Source: Vigna angularis (taxonomy: Eukaryota > Streptophyta > Magnoliopsida > Fabales > Fabaceae). From it: 64,000 nucleotides of DNA. The stretch spans positions 6,377,501 to 6,441,500 of the forward strand of contig NC_068975.1 of NCBI RefSeq assembly GCF_016808095.1, given 5' to 3'. The first letter of the stretch is position 1, and the number at the start of each line of letters is the position of its first letter. Of this stretch, positions 47,549 through 59,180 are shown in pieces. The notes beneath the pieces are model-generated. The model did not search any database. It saw only the letters and a list, made by a program, of their open reading frames with translations, and was not told the origin of the DNA. A program made the translations under genes and the position numbers.

Positions 47549-49709
47549 CGAGACATTAAAGACCGAGTGAAGATTGGATAGTTGAGGAGGTAGAGCTATC
47601 TCATAAGCTACTCACCCAATACGCCTCAGAATCTGATAAGGACCAATAAATTTTGGAGACAACTTCTTAGACCGAACAGTTCGTCCCACACCAGTAGTAG
47701 GATTTAATCTAAGGAACATGTGATCTCCAGCAGCAAACTCCAAAGGTCTTCTTCTCTTATCGACATACGACTTTTGCCTACTCTGAGATGCCTTTAATCT
47801 TTCTTGAATCAGTCTCACCTTCTCAGTTGTCTACTACACCAATTCTGGACCAGTCAACACAGATTCTCCATCTTTAAACCAACAAAGGGGAGTCCCACAC
47901 TTCCTTCCATAAAGTGCTTCAAAGGGAGCCATATCGATACTGGACTGAAAGTTATTATTGTAAGTAAATTCTACTAAGGATAACACTTCATCCTAGACTC
48001 CTATGTGATCCAAAGCGCAGGTTCTCAACATATCTTCTAATGTCTGGAACGTCCTTTCAGATTGGTCGTCTGTCTGAGGATGATAAACGGAACTCATATT
48101 TAACTTACTACCCAATTCACCTTGCAAATCATGATGCCTAACTATTCTGGGTAAATGGGTAACAAAGTCCATTGCTATGCTATCCCATTTCCAGTCAGGA
48201 ATATCTAATGGCTGAAGTAGACCGCACGATCTTTGATGTTTTGCTTTAGCTTTTTGACAAGTTAAACAAGAGGATATAACCCGAGCCACATCACTCTTCA
48301 TACTCGGCCTCCAAAACGACTTCTTGAAGTCTTGGTACATTTTAGTCATGCCTGGATGCATGCTAAAACGAATTTGGTGCCCTTCCTTAAGAATTATCCT
48401 CTTCAGCTCTCCAACGTGGGAACACACGTTCTTCCTCTGAACTGTAAGAGGTTGTCCGTCCCGGTATTGAAATCCTTGCTTTTTTCTGAACCGAGTAACT
48501 AAAAAATCTTTTGAAATTCCACATCAACTGACTGCTTCTGCTTGATTCGGTAAAATAAATCACTTGATAACTTGAGATTACAACACCTGATACCGCTCAA
48601 CTCCAACTCAAATCGTAATCTTAAGTCCCTAAAACTCTCAACCAAATTTAATTCTCGAACCATCATAGAAGAAATATGGACAGTCTTTCTGCTTAATGCA
48701 TCAGCCACAACATTAACTTTTTTGGATGATACAACAGTTCAAACTCATAGTCCTTCAAGAACTACATCCACCTTCTCTGCCTCATATTCAATTCCTTTTG
48801 ATCAAAGAGATATTTCAAACACTTGAAACCGAGCACCATATAAATAATGTCTTAAAATCTTCAAAGCAAACACCACCGCTGCCAATTCTAAGTCATGAGT
48901 TGGGTAATTCTTCTCATGAATCTTCAACTGTCGAGAAGCATAAGCAACCACTCTTCTATCTTGCATCAAAACACAACACAACCCATTATATGAGCATTAC
49001 AAAAGACTTCAAAAGATTTTCCCGTATTCGGAATTACTAACAAAGGAGCGTTCGTAAACCTTTGCTTCAGCTCTTGAAAACTAGCCTCACACCGATTGTT
49101 CCATGCAAACGGTTGGTCTTTCCTGATCAACTAAGTCAACGGTGCTACTATCTTGGAGAATCCTTCAATGAACCGTCTATAGTAGCCTGTTAAGCCCACA
49201 AAGCTCCTCATCTCAGTGACCGAATGGGGTCTTTCCCACTGAAGCACTGTCTGCACCTTTGTGGGATCCACATAAATACTGCTTGCTGAGATTACATGAC
49301 CCAAGAACTGCACTTCCTTCATCCAAAATTCACACTTAAACAGTTTTGGATAGAGTTTCTTCTCTCTCAACACACCGAGTACTGTTCTAAGGTGATTCTC
49401 ATGCTCCTTATGAGTTTTAGAATAAATAAGTATGTCGTCAATAAAAACAACAACAAATTTATCTATGAAGGGTCTGAAAATACGGTTCATGTAATGCATA
49501 AAAATACCTGGGGCATTAGTAACACCGAATGAAATTACTACATACTCATAATGACCATACCGAGACCAAAAAGTTGTCTTCTGCACATCCCCCTCTTTCA
49601 CTAACATCTGATGGTATCTTGACCTCAAGTCTATCTTGGAAAATATCCACGGCAGCTTGACATTATGATTCCATATTTCTTGGGAACCACATGTATAGGG
49701 CCCACCCAA
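47549..49709 (-). pseudogene. pol: Level-0 minus-strand gypsy pol: reverse transcriptase to integrase, decayed
   Basis: Read on the minus strand: reverse transcriptase from [13 protein letters not shown] near 49635 with [10 protein letters not shown] near 49430 (open 49709-49131); RNase H in broken frames to ADALSRK near 48705; integrase zinc region with CLTCQKAK near 48250; then HPQTDDQSE near 48080. Most of the integrase core between THLP and the HPQT motif is deleted, removing the middle catalytic Asp. The C-terminal part (KSYVDKRRRPLEF near 47770) runs to 47549, the edge of the nest, and resumes at 31758. It is a Tekay-like relative of the chromovirus at 1-8974 but much older. The N-terminal part stops at 49709. 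Confidence 0.92.
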
Positions 49710-49783
49710 GTGTTGTCATAGTATGAATATATAAGACATGTTTGTAGCAACTTGGTGTCCTTTGTCTTTACAACCCCCATCAA

Positions 49784-50189
49784 TTGAGGGTCGTCAAAGT
49801 GAACCTAATCTGTTTACCTCTTCAAGGTTTAGAGGTAATTTTAGGAATGGATTGGTTAGTTGTCAATCGCATTCTTATAGACTGTAGTAACAAGAAGTTA
49901 GTGTTTCCAGAAGAAGATCTTGAAGAATCATTGACGATCGGTGTGCTAAGGCAAGATATAATGGAAGGTGCCAGTTGTTTTCTGGTATTCTCTCATTTGG
50001 AAGTACTGTCAGAGGCAGATTTTGACCGATCGGTGCAAGATGATAAGAGTGTAAACCGTTCGGTCGTAAGTGAGTTCTTGGATGTTTTTCCAGATGAGGT
50101 GTTTGGATTACCTCCTCCTAGAGAAGTGGAGTTTTCAATTGATCTGGTGTCAGGAGCAAGACCAATATCAATAGCTCCTTATAGGATGT
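49784..50189 (+). pseudogene. pol: Plus-strand gypsy protease/RT-start fragment
   Basis: The frame encodes KVNLICLPLQGLEVILGMDW (protease end) through VSEFLDVFPDEV and [11 protein letters not shown], which is where reverse transcriptase begins. It lies head-to-head with the minus-strand pol, 75 bp away, and is cut at 50189 by the LTR remnant of the next element. Its reading is open apart from these cuts. It could be the inverted front part of the same element or a separate insertion. Confidence 0.85.
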
Positions 50190-50399
50190 CTCCAAATGTC
50201 CCAAATTGTATTTCCAAAATTTTTCCTACAATCAATGATGAAAATAATTAGCTTAAATAATTCAAATTTATTAAAATAATAATTTTTCGTCAAATTAAGC
50301 ACAATTAGCAAAAACGGAAAAATACCGGACATTTAAGCACAATTCCCTGATTAATTCTAGCATACTAAACTAGGTGAAGTGAAGAAAATATTGACTCAT
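50190..50399 (-). repeat. 3' LTR remnant of the gag-only element
   Basis: On the minus strand TGATGAGTCAATATTTTCTT starts at 50399 and parallels 21264-21470 (CTAGAATTAAT(T/C)AGGGAATT, GAAT(T/C)ATTTAAG). It ends abruptly near 50190, inside the LTR. Confidence 0.8.
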
Positions 50400-51946
50400 C
50401 AAAATAGACCACACTTAGTCTTTTGCACTCTTGAGCAAAATCAAGACGCAAAGCAAGGAATAGTTAAAAAGGACATCAGGGAAGTGACACAAACTCAGCA
50501 GACAGAAAACAAAGACTCACGAGGAAAGAAACCAAATTACACAATTCTCAAGGCAGCTAGACCAAGAAAGGTAGTAGATAATATCCAACACAAAATCAAA
50601 GAAAGTAGATACTCACAAAAATCAACCAAGCAATTCGAGACATGGCAAAATGATCAATCAGCTCAAGAGGTGAATCAAAAGTAACAAAACCTCACAGATG
50701 CACTATCAGTGTTTCTCTCAAGTGTCTAAGGTAAAGAATTTCAACTCAATGCACTCAAGAGAACAAGCAATAACAGACTTGGCAACCCTCTAATATCAAC
50801 ACTCAAAACATATGCATGTTCAAATCAAAAGGTCTTTTATGGGTGAAATGAGGTCAAGGACAAGGGAGGATAAATATGGATGAGAAGCTACAAACCAAAA
50901 AGAATACAGGAGCAATGGGGAACAAGTGAAAACACAATCAAATCACACCCAAAACCTCTAATTCAATCCTCTTCTTGACTCCATTATTCACATTTTTTTT
51001 CATTCATTTTTTTTTCTATTTTTTTTCATCCTGTCTCTTTTCTTTTCTCTATTTTCAAAACAAAACTGTAAAAGACAAGATACACATATATTTACAAAAA
51101 CAAAACAAGAAGAGGAACCAACTAGCCAACTCATAAGAATCCCTAAGGAGACCACACTTGTTCCCAAAACACTTCCAAAGCTCCAAAATTTCCTAAGGTT
51201 AAGGTAATCATGGTTTTTCACTTAGGGCTAATGTATGAGCTTCAAAACAAAGAAATGAGGAAAGTATAGGTTCGAAAAGGGTTTTCAAAGAATCAGAACA
51301 AGGTAAGCTTATTTGGCTAGAGAGGCTAAAAAACAAAACTACCTTTATCACTTCCAAACATGCATATCAATCAAGAATTATCAACAAGAGTCAAGCCAAG
51401 GAATATGCACAAGCAATCAAGAGACATATCACACACAAGAAAGAACATAAAGTGGCTCAAATCTCACACAGGGCATTTGTGTCACAATCAATTCAACCTC
51501 TCAAACATCATAATCATCTTCCAAAGCAGAGAAAAGCAAGGATTTCCAACCAATCAGAGTATCAACGAAGTGAAGGTCAAGTCTACAAACTAAATAAAGT
51601 TCAGAAAGCAAGAGAAACATGCAAAATTGTACATAAGACACGACAAAAATAACCTAGAAAAGAAAAAATTTAACCAAGAAAACAAAAACTAACGAAGAAA
51701 AATCAGAATCTCCCCCAATAGACCACACTTAAACTAAACATTGTCCTCAATGTGTCATAAGTATAAGATCATAAATCAGAACATTGAACAGATCATGGAC
51801 AAGTGTAATAAAAGTAGGGAAAGGGGGAGAAGGGAAAAAGAAACCTCCCCTGGTCATGGTGGCAGTTGCCAATTTTGGACTTGTAGGGAGATGTCTTCCA
51901 CCATTGGATCTAGCAAGGAAGTTGTGAGGAAGAATTGCTTCATCCT

Positions 51947-53509
51947 CTAGATTTGATCTAGCAGAGAGATATCTTCCACAGTTGGATCTAAGAAGGAAGG
52001 ATTGTTGATGAGCAAGTTCAGCCAATGCCTGATCTTCAAGTTGTTTTGTAGGCTCGCACCTTTGTCTTCAATTATGGGTGTTTGTTGATCAAATTCATGT
52101 GTACCTCCTACAACATGGTTAGTGCAATGTGGCTCCAAAGAAATGACATGTAGAGGTATAACACCCAATCCCAATTTATCAGACTGAACCTTAATTACAT
52201 CCTCAGAACATGAATCAATTTCAAAATTACAAGCAATATCAATAACAGACTCAGATTCATGTTCAGTGCATGGAGAATAAACATTGAGACGTGATATCAA
52301 AAAGTGATTCTCATCATGCACAGAGGGAGAATTAAAAACATGCTCAACAACAATATGATTATCAGTAACATACCTATCAACAACATAATCATTAACAACA
52401 TAATCATCATCAACATAATCAAATTGAGGTATGTTTTCCTCCACTTCCCTAAAGATTGGAAAAATGGTGGAACATGAAAATGGTCTACTTGGCTCAAAAG
52501 TACTGCTTATATCTGTTGTGTCCTCAAAATCTTCATCAGTCTCCTCAAATGCAAGAGCAGGGACGTAGGACGATGGGAAAGTAGGTGGCACAATGAGAAA
52601 ATGACTCTGGTCCCCATCTTCTATGTTGATGCCACTATCATCATCATCTGGAATCTAAACAGTCTGAAATGGTGATTCCTCTAAATCTTGAGACTGTTCC
52701 TGATTGAGTTGTGTGGCCATCTGCTCTATCTGTTCAGTCAAACTCCGAATGACCGCTTTTATTTCCTGCTCAAACTCCATGTTCTCTTGTTGAAAATGAA
52801 TGTTCTCTTGCTGAAACTGAAGGTTCTGCATGGTCATCTGCTCCAACAACTCCTGCAATGTACGCTCAGATGTAGAAGGCTGATGAGCTATTTCGGCAGG
52901 CTCATGAAGCTGCAGCTATTGTTGTTGTTGGACTGGCGGAAGCATATAAACATTCTAGAGTGGTGGTTCTTGATATTGATGTTGTGGAGTACTATGCCAT
53001 CCCAGGTTAGGATCATTCCATCCAGGATCGTTGTTGTAACCGTACTGTAGAGGGAAGAATTTTTTTAGAAACTGATGCTCAAGATCTTCCCAACTGGTGA
53101 CGGATCCTGGAGGTAGACAATAACACCAATCATTCGTTGCTCCTTGTAACGAGTGTGAAAATGCTCTTACGAAAATGTGATCATCTTGGACATCTAGAGG
53201 TTTCATTGCAGAGCAAATGAGATAGAACTTCTCTAAATGTTTATGTGGGCATTCACCTGCAAAACCATGAAACTCAGGCAGCAAATTTATCAGTCCAGTG
53301 TTGAAAACACAATGAACATCCTCCTCATCAAGTGGAACCGGCTCCCAAGGAGCACTCTCAGAAGTTGGGGAATGAGACATAGTGTTCTCAGCATAAAAAT
53401 CAGTAGAATAAACATGAGGACTATACTCAGAGTTAGATGCAGAAGGAGAATCATAATCAAAGGCACGGGCAGAATAAGCAGTATTCACAAAATCAAAATG
53501 GGTAGACAT
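51947..53509 (-). pseudogene. gag: Athila/Tat-like gag with long acidic extension, three stops
   Basis: ATG 53509 opens a Gag with the core LINLLPEFHGFAGECPHKHL, RAFSHSLQGATNDWCYCLP and LEHQFLKKFFP (to about 53060), the Athila-type retrotransposon Gag. In the same frame follow a Gln-rich coiled-coil stretch (repeats of QQEN near 52800) and an acidic Asp/Glu/Val-rich part to 51947. Stops interrupt it at about 52957, 52917 and 52655. After the core the usual zinc knuckle is missing. The single frame over about 1.5 kb shows that this arrangement once was one protein in a gag-only element. Confidence 0.78.
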
Positions 53510-53695
53510 GGAAAGAGAAAAAAAAGGAAGGTAGAAAAGAAATCTTAAAAAATTACAAAACAAACAAAACACAACACAATTAAAGATACGACACGCACAC
53601 GCAATAACACACAAAAAACAGAACATCACATCACAAGACAAGACAAAACACAACACACACTAACACAATAATAGACCTAAGACCGAACCGTTGGT

Positions 53696-53712
53696 TCCCG
53701 GCAACGGCGCCA
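53696..53712 (-). other. Primer binding site, tRNA-Asp type
   Basis: On the minus strand TGGCGCCGTTGCCGGGA, 5 nt from the LTR edge at 53718. It matches the tRNA-Asp complement for 17 bases. Confidence 0.93.
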
Positions 53713-53717
53713 AAATT

Positions 53718-55555
53718 TGATGTGGGCTGTCGCGGCCCATCAAATTTTATGTGCATTAAAGAATGCAGTAGTGTTAGGAAGTGACTCCTGGGTCGTCTCT
53801 CAAGGACCAAATGTGGTTCAGTCTTAGGTCCGACACATAGTGGAGGGTTTGAAAGTGTTTTTGCGATTCGAAATGAATTAAATTAAAAATTGGAAATTAA
53901 AGATAACCAAAAATAATTGAAAGCATTGAAGTAAATTAAAACATTAAATACACAATGCAGCTTGGAAGTAAAATTAAATACTCAACATAAAAAATTAAAA
54001 TGCAAGAAGTAAGCTTGTGGAACTCTCATAAAAAGGCTGAATGTGGTAGCCATGTCCTTTCTCCAAAATAAATCACTAAAATTAAATATATCAGTTCCTC
54101 CACCCAATACGTAACAACACCTCTAAAGTAATGAATAAGCATTTTCTTTTACTAAAAGAAAAAGTGAACTAACGCCTCTTTTTAAGGCTTCAATAACCGT
54201 GTGTGCATTTCTTAAGGAAAGAAAATAAAATGCATCCTAAAGCTAATAAATCAAATGCATGTAATAAATGCAATGCATCCTAAAGCTAATAAATGAAATG
54301 CTAAGTTATCACCTGAAAAATATAAAGAAAAGGACACATGAATAGAAATGGATTAGAATTATGGAAAGTTAACGATGAACATTGAAAAACGTGAATGGTG
54401 ATTCATAACAAATAACTTCAAAACCGGTGGCCCATTGCTTTTAGTAGTTCAACAATTGGAAATTAATTTAAAATTCATTCTCAAGCAAATTGGTTCAGCG
54501 TTGCAAAGGAAAAAAACCACTTAATACTAAATAAAATATAAAAGAAAATAATGTAAGGTGCTCTTCAAAAGAGTTGACGTGACCACTCTTCATTCTTTAA
54601 TAAAAGAACTCTCCAAGCATAAATCACGTACTTTTACATTCAATAATGAAAAGGGAGAAAACGTTACTTCCAATTGAAAATGAGCACTCCTTTTTTTTTT
54701 CGTTCCAGCCAAGAAGTAATGATACGCTTCGATCAAAGTGCATAGAAAATAAACAAAATGAAAAGGGCAGAGTGCGCTTCCTCCTTCCAAACTCAATCAC
54801 AGCTCTCTGCCTTAGCCGTCTGGACCGTAACCCTCCATGCGTGCTCCCTCTGTGTGCTTTCAATTCAGAATCCCCCCACTTCCCGTGGTGGCTGGACCTA
54901 GTGAAGGATGATGCCCCCAGTGTGCTTTTTCGTGAATTGATTTAATTCTCCATCAAAACCTCTTTAAGTTGGACCGAGAGCTTCCCAAGCTGGACCGCTT
55001 CTCTCCTGGACGTGCTTTGGGTCGTGTGCTCCCTTTCTTCAAACCTTGCTGGACGTGTGTGCCTCCCAAGCTGCTGGATGCGTGCATTGCGAATTGCTGG
55101 ATGCCACCTCTCTGCTTCACGTGCTGGACTCCACTTCCGTTCCAAGCTACCGTTCTTCTCTTTGCGTGATAGGCTGCTCCCATTTCATTGCTCATGGGCT
55201 GTGTAATTTGTTTTTAATTCCAGCCAGCAGCATACACCTCTCCAAGTGCACCCCTTCTAAGCTGCTGGACCCGCTTTGCTGTTCGTCACCCCCTGGTGAA
55301 CCAGAATTTCTCCAAGCTGCTGAATGCACCGCAATGTGTGTGTGCTTCTCCAGTTGAAAGCTGGATGTGCACCCTTGATGCTTCCCATTCTTCGCATGAA
55401 GCCCAAGTGTTGCTGGACACACCCCCAATTTTGCTGGACGCACCAAATTTACGTGGGCTCCCTTCATTCAATAACCATCCTCTTCTTCATTCACTTCTAA
55501 AAATGAAATCCACACCTCTCTTTCATTTTATTTTAAAATATAATTGATGTGGCAT
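53718..55555 (-). repeat. 5' LTR part of the gag-only element
   Basis: Begins TGATGTGGGCTG on the plus strand; its reverse complement carries GGTCCTTGAGAGACGACC and GAGTCACTTCCTA as in 24095-24150. The 54780-55450 part is rich in CTGGACG and CCAGC words, like the middle of the 21264 LTR. Match is lost near 55555, about 1.1 kb short of the expected length. Several 60-100 codon frames on both strands here lack domains. Confidence 0.78.
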
Positions 55556-56846
55556 TTCTATCAAGGATTGAAAAGAGAAAAGATAACATTCCTATCCAGG
55601 ATGACTTTTCCAATGAAGTCTTACTAGCATTCCTTCCACCATGAAGGAGGTAAGTTCCCTCATACTTTTTCTTTGCATTTTATATATAAGGCATACATTA
55701 AGGACAATGCATAGTTTAAGTGTGGGGGTGTGGGGGAAAACAATTAATTTTGTTCCCTATTTTGTTTTTTTTTTAATAAATATTTGCATTGGATTTGAGA
55801 GTTTGAATCAATAACGGGAATGATCATGAATTCAAGAGGAAAATGAGTTAAGTTGATATGAGTGGATTGCTTTTATGATTTGCTGATTGAGTTGACTTGA
55901 GAATTTGTTGATTAAATCTCTTGTGAAAGAAATTTGAAACCATGTGAGTTTTAATGTTAGAGATGGACCACCACGTGCGATACCTATTTTTTCTTGTGTG
56001 ATTTGCCCGTGTTTTCTTGATACTCTAATAGTTAGCTTGATTCTATGTTGTGCAACTGAGGTAAATATGCATGATTTGATATGATTGAGACATTTCTTGT
56101 TTTAGCTACTTAGCCAAATAAACCTGTCCTAACATTAATCCATTGAAACCCCTTTGAGCCTTAAGCCTATTTTTCTTGTTTCCGGTCATTGTCAAATGAG
56201 AAAAGAAGAAGGAGTAATGGATTCTGTTAGAAGTAAAGTGATGAATAAGTGTGTGGGTGAACCCACAAAATAATAAAAAGGACAAAAAGGAAGATGAAAA
56301 ATTGGAGTTTTGACAAAAAAAAGGAGAAAGAAAAATAAAATCTTCCTTAAAAGAGCAAGAAATAGATTTGTTTTTGAAATCAAGTGTCATTACTCTTTCT
56401 ATATATATTTCAAAAGCTTAGAAATTCCAAGAGAAAATCCTACCTTTACCTTTAAAAAGCCCTCATGATCATTAATTGCATGTTTTCTGAAGTATGTGAA
56501 TGTTAGAGTCTTCCTAAATATCAAGAGTGTCTACTTAAATGGGTATTTTGAGTGTAAACACAAGCCAAAAACACTTGAGAGAGTTGGGGAGAAATAGATG
56601 CATTTTGACTTGAGTGTTATCTTTCATATTTGATTTTCTTGGAAATTCGAAAAGGTCAACTCATATGTGAAGAATAGAGTGATTTCATTTGCATGTCCAT
56701 GACAAAGTAATGTCTAGATGATTGATCTATGTCTGGTGCTCTTCATACTTTTCATCCAAATGCAAAAATGGAATAAAATGACCCAGAACAAAGTCTTGGA
56801 ATTAATCAGTTTTTCCCAAGAGTGCAAAAGGATAAGTGTGGGGGTG
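55556..56846 (+). repeat. 3' internal region of another Athila/Tat-like element
   Basis: Non-coding. GGACAATGCATAGTTTAAGTG followed by G-rich GTGGGGGTGTGGGGG (55700-55735) and a second tract AAGTGTGGGGGTG (56834-56846) just before TGATGAGTGC. The same tract pair, in reverse, is in the gag-only element near 51725 and 50405. Confidence 0.65.
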
Positions 56847-59180
56847 TGATGAGTGCATATTTATGCCCACATTTATGCTTTAAAATTAAAATTTTTGACG
56901 AAATTCATGTGCTTGAATGATTGATTTAAAGAGGATTTGTGATGATTGGATATATTATGTTTGGAAATTAAAGGGACTTAAAAAGTTATTTTAATTGCAT
57001 AAATTATTCTTGGAAATTCTTACGTTGATTTGTGCAACTAAGAATATAAGTTATATTGGTCCAAATGGCAATTCAAGGCCCAAAATCAGATTTTGTTTGG
57101 AAAATAATATACAAATGGGCCAAACATATAGACTTTACCCTTGCACCTCCTAAAATCCCTACATACACTATTATTTCTGAAATAGCCCAACAACCAAGTG
57201 ATAATAGTTGAAAAACTGTTATTTTCATGCTTAAAATTGATACTAAAAGCAACCTTTAACACTTAGAAACTAGCTTGAAATCGTACTTTTGGTTATATTT
57301 TTAGAAATAAGAGAGCTGGACAGGTTTATGCTTGATTTCAGTGTTTTTGTGCAGGTTTTAAGATGAATTTGGTGAAAGAAGTGAAGAAGGATACAGATGG
57401 AATTAGAAAAGACATCAAAAAGTGCAAAAGGAGAGCAACTGCCGCTCAGCGGCAGTTTACCGCTGAGCGGCACTCAGAAACCCACGTTGGCTCCGCTGAG
57501 GGGTGAAAAGGCCACTGAGGGGAGAAAAACAACTCACGTACTTACCGCTGAGCGGCACTATTTTGGGCTTGGGCCTAATTTTCTGTATATTTTAGAATAG
57601 TATATAAGCTTTAGGACGTCCTAGGGTTTGTATCTTTAGCAGAAACGAAGCAAACACTCTCTTTTCCACCCCTTGAAGGAGGATCTTGGATGCTCATGCT
57701 ACCTCCTTATCTTTCTAGGGTTCTATCTTTCATTCTTTCATTATTTTTCATCTAGTTTCACCATGAATATGGTGAACTAAACCTTGTATTGTTGTTGGGG
57801 AATCAATGTAGTCTCGTGAAACTCTCATATATGGAATTTGTTTTAACATCTTATATTAAGATACATGCTTTCTTTCATCTTTAGTTAGGGATTTTCCTCT
57901 TTGCTTAATGCTTGCTTTGTTTAACTCATTCATTGCCATGATTATTGATTTTGTCAATATGGGAACGTACGAGGAAATCTAGATTCGGGGAATTTCTCCC
58001 AATAGCATATTGGTTTCCTTTAAGCACCTGCACTTCAGAACTAATTACTAGGAATGCTAGGAATTGTATGAACTCGTAATTCAGGATAGGTATTCTTGCA
58101 AGGTGATTTAGAGAGTGGCATTAGCAATGGATGAAAAGAATGATGAATTCCTAAACAATATGAGAGTGGATAAGATGAAATTGATAACCCCAACAACATA
58201 CTCATCCATTTAATTCATTAAAGTGTTTGTTTTCCTCTTTTCCATTGATCAACATTCATGCATACATGTTTAATTACTGTCTTTTGCATTTAAACCTATA
58301 ATCAATTGTTTACAAGTCTCAAATAATCAACAAATCATATAACTAACTAGGCCGTGAGTCCTTTGGGAAAACGATACTGGTCTTAACTAGTTTTATTATT
58401 TGATACGATTCGGTCACACTTCCCGATTGTTAAACAAGTTTGTGGCGCCGTTTTTCGGTGTTCATAAATTTGTCATCACCAAGCCCAAACACTATGCCTT
58501 TTCTACTACACCTCCCTAAGTTTCTTATACACACCCCTCCTAAACTAGACTCCACCAGATCATGCCATGTGGCAATCTAAAACCCTAAGTGCTATCCAAC
58601 CACATGCTGCCATATCACCCCCTCTCCCACATCATCATCCTCTTCCCATAAACCCTAATTCCCAATCTAAACCCTAGGGTGCTGTTAGCCGCCGCGCCGC
58701 TTCGCCACCAACCTTAACGTCATCTTCCATGCCGCCACCACCAAATCGTCCTCCACAACTATCAACCCTAGCCGCCGCATAACCATCCTCACGCACAGTC
58801 GTCGTCGCACAACAACACCGTCAACTAGCCGCCGCAGAATCGTGCCATCAACTTCATCATTTTCTTCGTTTCCACGGCCATCATTCTCCTCCTTGCATGG
58901 TCGTCTTCTCTATTCGCGATCTGCAAGGAAAAATCAAGAAACCAGAATCAAAACCCAAGTGAACATTAAACTCCCAAATCATCTTCGAGTTCGCATCCTT
59001 CAAGAATCGAGTCGCATCTTCGAACTACCATCTCGCACCTTCATCTTCTCTAGCATTGAACAACAAAAAACCCAGAAACCCTCGTGCCAGCGTTGCACCT
59101 GCACTAAGAAAAACCACAAAGATCCAATTTTCTCGCGTTCTCGTTGTTGCCTAACCTCCATGTATCATATAAATGATCTT
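56847..59180 (+). repeat. 3' LTR of that element, split by a solo LTR; right end not found
   Basis: Starts TGATGAGTGCATATTTATGC after the G-rich tract; CCAAG at 57194-57198 and 58479-58483 marks the nested solo LTR. The continuation at 58680-58870 is GC-rich (GCCGCCGCGCCGCTTCGCC, repeated AGCCGCCGCA). A 127-codon frame at 58842-59225 has no recognised domain. The end is lost under the next LTR fragment. Confidence 0.55.
57199..58478 (+). mobile_element. Solo LTR, TGATAACAG family (CCGCTGAGCGG type), TSD CCAAG
   Basis: Ends are TGATAATAGTTGAAAAACTG and ATAAATTTGTCATCA, flanked by CCAAG on both sides. Length is 1,280 bp. TTTACCGCTGAGCGGCACT words lie at 57440-57560. Very similar to 28432-29732. 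Confidence 0.95.

Larger units (their letters stand above)
50190..55555 (-). mobile_element. Athila/Tat-like gag-only retrotransposon, both LTRs truncated
   Basis: On the minus strand: 5' LTR part (55555-53718), tRNA-Asp primer site (53712-53696), gag-derived frame (53509-51947), a long non-coding internal part with CTTAAGTGTGG-like tracts at about 51725 and 50405, then about 210 bp of 3' LTR (50399-50190). LTR family is that of the 21264-24188 solo LTR. No protease, reverse transcriptase or integrase is present. Confidence 0.82.

Noticed and set aside
54590..55547. Several 60-100 codon Cys/Ser-rich frames as small secreted proteins
   Set aside because: They lie in the LTR of the gag-only element in multiple overlapping frames on both strands, without signal-peptide consistency or conserved motifs.
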